Shown: positions 53,441-62,318 of the stretch, one piece after another
Position numbering within the stretch: the first letter of the stretch is position 1
Layout of the letters: each line of letters starts with the position of its first letter
Assembly: GCA_033239005.1 (NCBI GenBank)
Contig: BSQZ01000074.1
Coordinates: forward strand, 1,534,768-1,598,767
Reading direction: 5' to 3'
DNA: 64,000 nucleotides
Origin: Lamellibrachia satsuma
Lineage: Eukaryota; Annelida; Polychaeta; Sabellida; Siboglinidae
The notes under the pieces: generated by a model
Databases searched by the model: none
What the model saw: only the letters and a program-made list of their open reading frames with translations
Told to the model about the DNA's origin: nothing
Program-made: the position numbers and the translations under genes

Positions 53441-54035
53441 AATTCTACAAATATGCTGCGTTTTATCATATCAGTGACTTAGCCAGAATAAGATCGCCGT
53501 CTGATATTTACATTCATCTTTTAAGTACGCAGTAGGCAACGTCTGCCCGAGCCAAATACTCACGGGGAAATTGACGGATTCCCTTTCAATGATCTCTTAC
53601 GATACAACCACGGACACTCATATAAACACATATGTAGCCAGGGTTTACACCGGACAAAGCCAGGAAGCCATGTCTGTACACATTATTGATGTAGATATCA
53701 CCAAAGTGTTATTATTTCGTAGAAATTTTCCTGTCTGATACATAGAAATGTCTGGTAATAGAGGAATGCACGACGTTTACAGCAATGTGATATTACCTTA
53801 TCCATGGCTAACATAAATGCCAATGGCAAAATTAATACGTCTTACCGCGATGGCGAACGAAGTCACTCAGTTCGTTTCGACATCGTTCCGACTGACAGAT
53901 GACGTAGACTGAGCCGTTACAAGTGTATATATTGGTAACAGTGACACGACACGGGCGCTGAAGACGTCTTTTGCCGGGATTATACTTCCGCCATCTTCCG
54001 CTCAGCTTGTATTGCAGGAGTCGCACCCAACAAAC
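53441..54035 (+). other. Non-coding, possible promoter for the ORF at 54036
   Basis: GTATATATT at about 53923 is TATA-like and lies about 110 bp before the ATG. No other feature. Confidence 0.3.
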
Positions 54036-54374
54036 ATGGCGATGACAACGTCCCTGCTGCATGCATTATTCCTATGCATGATATTAGTCGTCATGACGAC
54101 GCCTGGAACGACCAACTGCTCGCCAATAGGACCGGCTGCCGGTGATGTCAGCTTTCGATTACAGAGCGGCGACGGACGATGGACGCCAGCGACTCGGCGC
54201 GCACAAAAATCGATCCACGTCCATTGTTGGCGTGACCTCAATGTGGCCGCGGCGTGTGAACTAAATGAGTTGTTGAGACAAGCAGATATGGCGAGCCAGT
54301 GCGACAAGACTGCAAGAGACACCCGCATGCACACACACACGCACACATGCGCAAACACACGCTCACGTGTATAA
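54036..54374 (+). CDS. Candidate small secreted protein, unrecognised
   Basis: The ATG sits in a good context (CAAACATGG). The first 30 residues 'AMTTSLLHALFLCMILVVMT' with TPGTTNC form a plausible signal peptide. The remaining part has 'RRAQKS' (possible dibasic processing site) and four Cys within 'HCWRDLNVAAACELNELL' and RQADMASQC. The last 20 residues run through a CA microsatellite (His-Thr repeats), so the true end is probably a splice donor before it. It could be an exon of a secreted peptide precursor, or chance. Confidence 0.4.
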   Translation: MAMTTSLLHALFLCMILVVMTTPGTTNCSPIGPAAGDVSFRLQSGDGRWTPATRRAQKSIHVHCWRDLNVAAACELNELLRQADMASQCDKTARDTRMHTHTHTCANTRSRV

Positions 54375-54391
54375 ACAAACGCAATTCGGGA

Positions 54392-54475
54392 AGCAATGGC
54401 TCTGCGGTTAGAGTGTCTGACTCTCAATAGACAGGACGGGGTTCTGCGGCCGTTTCGAAGTTTGGACAGTTTCGT
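54392..54475 (+). mobile_element. tRNA-derived SINE head
   Basis: 'TGGCTCTGCGGTTAGAGTGT' is an A-box-like start, followed by CTGACTCTCAATAGACAGGAC and GGGGTTCTG as in the tRNA-like parts of many SINEs; the B-box is degraded (GTTTCGAAG). It abuts the RT ORF directly and is read through in the same frame. Confidence 0.55.
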
Positions 54476-55925
54476 TCACCCTACTTGGAAAGAAGCAAAC
54501 ATCATACCATTATTTAAAAAGGGTTCGAGAAATAAGTCAGAGAATTACAGACCAGTGAGTTTAACGTCAGTGATTTGTAAATTATTAGAAAGGTTAATTA
54601 AAGACCATATGGTGGACTTCCTCGTTAAGCATAAATTATTAAATTCATCTCAACATGGATTCCTTAAAGCGAGGTCATGCTTAACAAATATGTTATGTTT
54701 TTTGGAAGAAATCACTAAGTGGATAGACGAGGGATCGCCAGTAGATATTATCTACTTAGATTTTCAGAAAGTTTTTGACAAAGTGCCACATCAAAGATTG
54801 CTACTTAAATTAAAAGCCCATGGTATCGGGGATAGAATAACTGACTGGATAGAAGAATGGCTGACTGACAGAAGACAACGAGTTGTAGTAGATGGCGAAG
54901 TTTCAAATTGGAAATCGGTTTTGAGTGGGGTACCTCAAGGATCAGTATTAGGACCTATATTATTCTTAATTTATATCAATGACTTGGACGAGAGTATAAC
55001 AAGTAACGTACTGAAATTTGCGGACGACACAAAACTGTTTAGAAAGGTTAATACTGATGGTGATAAACAACATTTACAAAACGATCTAGACATATTAGTG
55101 AAATGGTCTGAGAAATGGCAGATGCTGTTCAATTTTGGGAAATGTAAATGCCTACATACAGGACATGGGAACTTGAATGTAAACTATAAAATGGGAGCTA
55201 CTGTTCTTGGTACTACTGTAAAAGAAAAGGACTTAGGAGTTACAATAAGCGCTGATATGAAAGTTTCAGAGCAGTGTGGTATTGCAGCTTCAAAGGGTAG
55301 TCAAATTCTTGGATTGATTAGAAGAAACATAACATACAAGGGAAAAAAGTTAATTATACCTCTTTATAAAGCAATAGTTAGACCTCATTTAGAATACTGT
55401 ATACAAGCATGGAGACCATATCGTAAGAAGGATATAGATACGCTTGAACGCATACAAAGGAGAGCAACTAAAATGATTCCAGAACTTAGAGACCTTAGTT
55501 ATGAAGAACGCCTGAAAGAATGTGGTTTAACAACTCTAGAGACAAGGAGGTTAAGAGGAGATCAGATTGAAGTTTTTAAGATATTGAATGGGTATGAAAA
55601 TATTGATAGAAATATGTTTTTCTCACTCAAGAAGGATAGCAGAACTAGAGGACATGAGGTAAAATTAGTAAAGGATCAATGTAGATTGGACATCAGGAAG
55701 CACTCGTTCTCACAGAGGACAATAAATGAATGGAACAAACTGTCTACAGATTGTGTAACTGCTAGCAGCGTGAATATGTTTAAAAACAAGGTTGACACAT
55801 ATATCAGGAGGGCGGGTTATAAGTAGGTGAACATTGTTGGACTCTCGATAAGCCAATGGCTTCCTTGTTCACTTGCCGTCTGGGCCTTTGGCTTGGATGG
55901 CAAATCTTGTTATATCTTGTTAAAT
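54476..55925 (+). mobile_element. Non-LTR retrotransposon, 5'-truncated, with open RT ORF
   Basis: The ORF stays open to a TAG after 55826 and covers a full reverse transcriptase: 'KKGSRNKSENYRPVSLTSV', 'HGFLKARSCLTNMLCFLEEI', 'IIYLDFQKVFDKVPH', 'SGVPQGSVLGPILFLIYIND', the catalytic 'KFADDTKLF' and the C-terminal 'SFSQRTINEWNKLSTDCVTA' ending RRAGYK. Family usage suggests the jockey/CR1-like group (clade not proven). The endonuclease is absent: homology starts at 'PTWKEANIIPLFKKG'. The upstream ATG at 54396 belongs to the SINE-like head, so the protein start is not the element's own. The 3' end is near the 'ATCTTGTTAAAT' motif at about 55915. Lack of stops implies a young insertion. Confidence 0.88.
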
Positions 55926-56621
55926 ATGTCCTGTCTACGCTGTGTGTGCGCGCGGGAAGTAAGGGCAACTGTGTGACCTGTGTGGACTAACTAATTCTAG
56001 AGAAAGAAAAATCAGAAAATAAACCAAGCGGTGGAATTGGTCGGTTACGTAACATATGTAGATACAACGCACATATTACGATAAATCGGGGCCATAAAAT
56101 CGTTATCAGGCAGTGTAAACAATGTATCTCCGCAAGGCGACAGGTAGGAAGTTCGGGTATACAATGTGCACGGAGGCGTTATGAGTAAATGCTAATTTGC
56201 ATTGTATAATCCAGCCCGTGATGTACACAACGTCGGACGTAGTAGGCTATACGTACATATTATTAAATTGTCACGGTGGGGCGGCATAAACTAAAATATC
56301 CATAAACATTGTGCATTTTGTGATAAAAGCACCACATTTGGCACACATGTAGACACTTATATTATGAAGAGATTTGGTTACACAGCCGTCGCAGGTTTGG
56401 CCCCTGACGGATGTTGCAGCCATTTTACAAAATGGCCGCCTACGATTGCTGTTATTTTACATACCTGCTCCACTGGGGAGGTCTGCAGGTTGACAGCCTA
56501 GGTTAATTCACTTATAAAGGTCCAGTGGTGCTTAGGGAAGAGCTAATCATTTGATTTGTAAAACGGAAATTCCCAAATGGAAGCCAATGGTGAATGTAGA
56601 TAAAAATAACTGACTTGGCAC
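55926..56621. other. Non-coding, nothing recognised
   Basis: No element or gene was recognised between the retrotransposon and the TAG array. Confidence 0.45.
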
Positions 56622-56624
56622 CTG

Positions 56625-56706
<82 letters not shown>

Positions 56707-56770
56707 CAGTAGCAGTAGCAGTAGCAGTAGTAACAATAGCGGTAGCAGTAGCAGTAGCAACAGCTGCAGC
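56622..56770. repeat. (GTA)n / (GTAGCA)n microsatellite
   Basis: Pure GTA to about 56705, then GTAGCA and related variants. Homopolymeric Ser, Leu, Thr and Tyr ORFs here are by-products. Confidence 0.97.
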
Positions 56771-56774
56771 AACA

Positions 56775-57132
56775 GCAGAGATTTCTCGCACAGTTCTCTG
56801 ACGTGCCGGCGCTCATCTAGGGGAGAGACGGCCTCACGGCATTTGAAGAAGACGTCGGTGCGTCTCTTGCCAAAGCCTGTCAGCTGGACAGTGACAACGA
56901 TGCGGTCCATCTTGCACGGGCTGCACAGCTCGTGCGCCGCCATATGTTTGGAGAAGCTAAACCCTTCAGTGGATTCTCTGAAAGATGCTAATAAGAATAT
57001 GTGCCATCACAGCTGCGTGCCCTGGTGACCATGGTCCTGGAGGGCAGCATCAAGGACCAGATGGCAGACTCAACCCCTGCAGCACTTGCCATCGTCTCAA
57101 TGCTGACGTTCAGCGACATCAAGAACAAGCGG
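56775..57132 (+). pseudogene. Fragment of a repeat-encoded protein of unknown function
   Basis: Open blocks 'DGLTAFEEDVGASLAKACQL', 'AVHLARAAQLVRRHMFGEAK' and, after two adjacent stops and a shift, 'VPSQLRALVTMVLEGSIKDQ' and 'ALAIVSMLTFSDIKNKR'. This pattern resembles a protein type widespread in invertebrate and fish repeat sequences and of unclear class. A stop also occurs before 'GRDGLTAF'. The last block ends at a donor-like CGG|GTGAGT. Confidence 0.4.
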
Positions 57133-57756
57133 GTGAGTAGCACCACAGCGCCCGCCCGACCGCCCGACCGTTATGAAAACGAATGGACGGGACAGGGACG
57201 CACACACATTTCAACAATGTTATCTTCAGGAAAGTCGTACAAGAAATAACTTATGACCAATGTGCTGCGAACGTTTAAAAAAGCATTTACCGGTGTGGAA
57301 AAGACACGTTATAATTACCACCAATCGCACAATTAATCTCCCTCAACAAGTACAAATTGACAATGCACCGTATAGATGTGTTGATTTAAAATGCACGACA
57401 TTACACATTACAATGTTATGATGTCGCGATCACCGATGTATTTACGCTGAAATTATTGGATTGTATGAGTCAGATATAATTTATGTTGTAAATATTGACG
57501 CCTTTGTGGAATCCATTAATATGCGATTGACATAGAATTATGTAAACACAATGCCTTCCATAGAGCCCAATCGTATGTGATGGACATTGATCAAATGACT
57601 GGCGCCGTGCTGTGGCGCCACCGTCTGCAACATACATAATCGGCTGGATGCAAATTGTACTTTTCATTGTGACGTAAATTATGTACGCATCGGCATTGTA
57701 GGTACGTACATAATTAACTAACTGCGATCTCATCAGCATTGTAGGTACGTACATAA
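57133..57756. other. Non-coding; 43-bp tandem duplication
   Basis: 'GTAGGTACGTACATAATTAA' occurs at 57699 and 57742 as part of a 43-bp tandem duplication (57693-57777) bordering the dispersed repeat. Nothing else recognised. Confidence 0.6.
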
Positions 57757-58075
57757 TTAACTAACTGCGATCTCATCCGCGCATTTGGCTAATTCATAGC
57801 ATAATAGTGAACTTTTATCAGTTGATCCGTTTATACGATGCAATTCGAATTAATGTTAAGCTTTGATTACAGTAACACAACTCTCAGACTAAAAAGTCAA
57901 ATCAGAAACACAATGTTTGTGTGTAGACTCCCGATAATGACGGTGACTGGTTGTTGGCGCTTCGCGGGAACGCCTACACAAAATGGAATTGTATTAGTGG
58001 GTAGCAATGAGACCACGTCTCCTAGGCCAGGCTCTCTTCTCGGCGAATTCACCAAGGCGAGCGAAAGTCAGATAA
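57757..58075 (+). repeat. Dispersed repeat, copy 2
   Basis: Partner of 26025-26335. In both copies an ATG starts a similar short peptide ('MQFEL' then 'FDY'), open for 106 codons here but only about 29 in copy 1, so coding is doubtful. Confidence 0.85.
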
Positions 58076-58599
58076 GCAAGATTAATCTGCAGCCTGAGTG
58101 GCACATGCGACCTCCACCAGAGTGCGCCACAGCGATCGGTCTGCAGCCTGCCTGGTGATGGCGTCGCCTGTCATGTTCAGGTTGGTTTCAATAACATTTG
58201 TCAATTGCACATCATCATAAAAGTTCAATTAAAATGTACCAATTGCACATGCCCCAATTGTACATGTACCAATAGTGCTAATTATGTACACGGTTTTTGG
58301 TGAACTCGAGCGTTCTTGCTGCCCGGTTTGGCTTTAGTTACAATGGTTAATTATAATTACGCAGACTCATACAAACTTATTTACAATTACAGTATTAAAA
58401 AAACAATTACAATTATACCGTACTTGTAAATAATTACAAATTACGCAATTACATTTACATCCAACCCAGGTCAGGGTCCATTCTTTCGTTTCTTTTTCAA
58501 TTGTCCGTCTAAATGTTTCTTTCGGGCGACCAAACATGTTTTCCACATATGTCCTATTGTTTGGTTTGACAACATTGGAGAACATGGTATTGAGAGGAC
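58076..58599. other. Non-coding, nothing recognised
   Basis: Contains 'AATTGCACAT' and 'AATTACAATTA'-type low-order repeats only. Confidence 0.45.
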
Positions 58600-58840
58600 A
58601 CCAAATTGTAAATTTTATATGCGAAAGTACACCTTCTCACTGCGGATGATAAATGAATGGAATAAATTATCTATCGATTGTTTAAATACCAGCAGTGCCA
58701 ACACGTTTAGAACAGAATAGGACAAAGCTTGACAAATGAGGGCCACACGCAGATTAAGTAGTTAGACTATGATTTGTGTCTACTTTCCATCTGTTTTGGA
58801 TAGTAATCTTCTTCAGATCTTGTTAAATCTATAACGAGAT
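58600..58840 (+). mobile_element. 3' end of a second jockey/CR1-like copy
   Basis: Encodes 'FSLRMINEWNKLSIDCLNTS', parallel to the last part of the RT protein at 55700-55760, then a stop and the 3' tail ending in 'CTTGTTAAATC'. It is decayed and severely 5'-truncated. Confidence 0.75.
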
Positions 58841-59545
58841 TTCAAGAAAATCACGTCTTCATAAGGGGTTGCGCCATCTAGCGGGTCTTGCGAAATCAAC
58901 GTGTTGTCATTTTGTGTGATCTGCTGAACTATTGAATGCGCTGTTCAGAGGATTTTGATTTTACCCATTCCTAAGCCTAGATGATAATCTGCAGTCGTGA
59001 TCCTCTGCTTTAAATATCGGTCGCTGAATGGGCACAAATGTGTGCACTATTATTCTTGGTAACTTAACTTTAAATATCGGTCGCTGAATGGGCACAAATG
59101 TGTGCAGTATTATTCTTGGTAACTTAACTCCGGATAATTCTTAGCAACACGAATTGTTCTTTGCTGATAGCTTGAATCCAATTCATCTATATGTAATAAG
59201 GAAAACATTGACACTTTAGTAAGAGTTCACTCGGTTATATCACATTGTACAATTTAGTTAACTTGCGGCGATGTGGGCGGACTAACTAGAGTCGATTTTC
59301 ACATCGGCCAACGTTTTGTATATTTTATGAAGAAGAATAAACCTGGTAAAATAATTGTTAGGGGAGGTAGTCACACATATGCTCAATATCTCGAATGACC
59401 AGTTTTCTTCCTGTATCCAGTTTCTCATTCCATAATATTATATATGCACACATTTTATTAACATACTACTCAACATTGTGTCAACTCTCATTACAGAATA
59501 GCCGCGCTAATGCCATTGCACATTACTCTAGAGTGTTTTGCTCCT
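58841..59545. other. Non-coding; 60-bp tandem duplication
   Basis: 'TAAATATCGGTCGCTGAATG' occurs at 59011 and 59071; the two 60-bp copies differ at one base (CACTAT / CAGTAT). Confidence 0.8.
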
Positions 59546-60222
59546 ACGGTGTGTTGCTCCTATGATGTGTTGCTCCTACAGTGTGTTGCTCCTATGATGT
59601 GTTGCTCCTATGGTGTGTTGCTCCTATGGTGTGGTGCTCCTATGGTGTGTTGCTCCTATGGTATGGTGCTCCTACGGTGTGTTGCTCCTATGGTGTGTTG
59701 CTGCTATGGTGTGGTACTCCTATGGTGTGGTACTCGTATGGTGTGTTGCTCCTATGATGTGGTGCTCGTATGGTGTGTTGCTCCTATGGCGTGTTGCTCC
59801 TATGGTGTGTTGCTCCTATGGTGTTTTGCTGCTATGATGTGTTGCTCCTATGGTGTGTTGCTAATGTAGTGTATTGCTCCTATTGTGTGTTGCTCCTATT
59901 ATGTGTTGCTCGTATGGTGTGTTGCTCCTATGGTGTGTTGCTCCTATGATGTGTTGCTCCTATGGTGTGTTGCTCCTGTGGTGTGTTGCTCCTGTGGTGT
60001 GTTGCTCCTATGGTGTGGTGCTCCTATGGTGTGTTGCCCCTATGGTGTGGTGCTCGTATGGTGTGTTGCTCGTATGGTGTGTTGCTCCTATGGTGAGTTG
60101 CTGCTATGATGTGTTGCTCCTATGATGTGTTGCTCCTATGGTGTGTAGCTCCTATGGTGTGTTGCTCCTATGGTGTGTTGCTCATCTGGTGTGTTGCTCC
60201 TATGGTGTGTTGCTCCTGTGGT
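59546..60222 (+). repeat. Minisatellite, 16-bp unit, about 42 copies
   Basis: Unit GCTCCTATGGTGTGTT with frequent single-base variants. As the unit is open in all frames it gives 16-residue periodic Cys/Val-rich ORFs, which are not genes. Confidence 0.96.
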
Positions 60223-60683
60223 GTTCTTTGACCAGAAAGAGCTACTAATTGGTTCGACAACAGATCAACGTAATTTCCGCTTCATTAGGACTTGGCACCC
60301 GATTTTATTTACATTGGTACATAAGTTATGTAAAATATCGTTTTAAGTGTCATTAACGTCAGAGATTCTTCTTATTCAGTGATTCTATTCTATTCTGTGT
60401 GCGTGTCCACTGGTAGATCCGGTTTGAGCTTCGGGTTCAATTTAAAAGACGTTGCAGAACTATCGGGGCAACGATAGTTGTTGGCGTTAAAACTATATTA
60501 ACACACGCACACGCACACGCACACGCACACGCACACGCACACGCACACGGTCGCGCGTACTGTGTATATGTTTGTGTATATGAACTTGCGCGTGATTCTC
60601 GGGGATTTAATTTAACGAGACATAAATACTATCCTGTTAGATATTGATGATCCAAGCCAGTAAGAAGATGAACGGGAAACCGC
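60223..60683. other. Non-coding; (CACACG)n
   Basis: CACACG hexamers at 60501-60549; nothing else recognised. Confidence 0.7.
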
Positions 60684-60846
60684 GTGACCCATGGGTACCT
60701 CGACGATCTACCCCTCGTGATCCATGGTAGCTCGACTATCTACCAATCGTGACCCATGGTAGCTCGACTATCTTCCAGTCGTGACCCATGGGTACCTCGA
60801 CTATCTCCCCCTCTTGAACCATGGGTAGCTCAATTATCTACCCCTG
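60684..60846 (+). repeat. Minisatellite, 32-33 bp unit, 5 copies
   Basis: Core 'GTGACCCATGGTAGCTCGAC' then TATCTACC. Confidence 0.9.
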
Positions 60847-60965
60847 CGAGAACGACTATCAGAAACGTGCTGTTGCACTTCGTCCCACTAGCTGTCTTAG
60901 TCAATGATATTACGAGTATCCAGAATGTTAGGCCACATACGGGCACATAATGTTTGCAGTCACAC

Positions 60966-61120
60966 AACGTCACATCAGCTGTGTCACATCAGTCACACAG
61001 CGTCACATCAGCTGTGTCACATCTGTCACACAGCGTCATATCAGCTGTGTCACACCAGTCACGCAGCGTCACGTCAGCTGTGTCACATCAGTCACACAGC
61101 GGCACATCAGCTGTGTCACA
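60966..61120 (+). repeat. Minisatellite, 33-bp unit, about 5 copies
   Basis: Core 'GTCACATCAGCTGTGTCACA' with CACACAGC; self-complementary TGTGAC...GTCACA arms occur in every unit. Confidence 0.92.
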
Positions 61121-61204
61121 TTTTATTATCTGATGACTCGAATCAGGCTCAACATTAACGAGCCGTTTGGGGGAAATGCTCGGTATTGCTTGTTAGTAAT
61201 AACA

Positions 61205-61262
61205 TCAGCAGGTCCTCGCGATCAACAATCCTGCGTTCTACCGCTGAGCCACCTCGACCCAC
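61205..61262 (-). mobile_element. tRNA-derived SINE fragment
   Basis: The minus strand reads 'GGTGGCTCAGCGGTAGAACG', an A-box as in tRNA-like SINE heads. The B-box part is not recognisable and no acceptor-stem pairing was found, so it is not an intact tRNA gene. Confidence 0.5.
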
Positions 61263-61563
61263 ATATATTAGCCATATTTAGAAGCCGTCTAGCTGTTGAA
61301 CACAATCGAGCGATCATCTAATTCACAAAAAAGGCATTTATGTTGAGATGTGCTTGCGGCGTTTCCGACACAATGCACTCAGCCGAACACGCGTTATGCA
61401 CGACACTGATTTGCCAGCGCGCGCACAAACAGCGTGCACGCGCTGGTGCACACGGCAAACAGGTGATCGCATGGTCGGGCCGCGTCTGGCTGCGTCTATC
61501 GATCGATAATTCATCCCATTAGTTCGCCTGACTGCCACTGCGCACGAGCTGGCGCTGATCGGA

Positions 61564-61660
61564 TGACGTCATGCGGCCGCCGGCGATCAAATGAGACGAG
61601 CAGGGAACTGACGTCAGCAGTAGGCAGAGGCTGCTTAACGGCTCGACGCTGTATTAATAG
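61564..61660 (+). promoter_or_regulatory. Promoter-like segment with two perfect CRE sites
   Basis: TGACGTCA occurs at 61564-61571 and again at 61609-61616, in a GC- and CpG-richer stretch. TATTAATAG at 61652-61660 could be a TATA-like element. The ankyrin gene begins its coding sequence about 660 bp further on the same strand, so this is a candidate CREB/ATF-responsive promoter; the start site is not proven. Confidence 0.5.
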
Positions 61661-62318
61661 ACAACGTCACCGCTGAACGCTGAGGCCGTCCTACGCATTT
61701 TGTCCGGTGGGCTTGCACACCGAGCGATGCGTGGACGGGGAGAAACGGCGACGAATCCGGAGTGCTACAACGTCATCCTGACCGCGACGTTGCCGTGGCA
61801 CTGGATGCGGATGCAAGGAGCAGCAATCGGTCGGAAATCGGGACGGACGTGAACACTTGAGGTGAACGTATCCAACGGCTGCAGACACGGAGACCGCTGT
61901 GGGCGCTCTGGTCATTTGGTGACTTCCGTTGTCAGGGCACGATAACGACGTGCAGACAGTTCTGACGCAGGTGACTAATTTATATTAACTGTATATCATA
62001 TATATGAACGAAGATCCGGAGAGCGTCATATATGCTTCACATTTACACAAGTGTGTAATTAATTACCGGTTGGCTTTCCATGTACTGTACCATTGTCATA
62101 CAGCTGCGCTGGTTCGTGTGAGAAAACATCCAAAGTGGTGACGTAACCAACATCATCTTGGGCCATTTTCGGGAAATTGCATGCGTAACTTGCCTGGCAA
62201 CACACCGAATAGCTTCGACCGTTTTAATCGGCGCCGCCGCCAATTACCGACAAAATAACGGTCCGTCTGACTGCGGCTGAGTCGACCGAACGCTGAGCAG
62301 TGGCGACGGCGAGCGGCC

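Noticed and set aside
52564..53469. 225-residue minus-strand ORF
   Set aside because: By-product of a 30-bp tandem repeat.
59510..60125. Cys-rich ORFs of 74-119 residues
   Set aside because: Three-frame translation of a 16-bp array.
61205..61262. tRNA gene
   Set aside because: A-box only; no B-box or acceptor-stem pairing seen.
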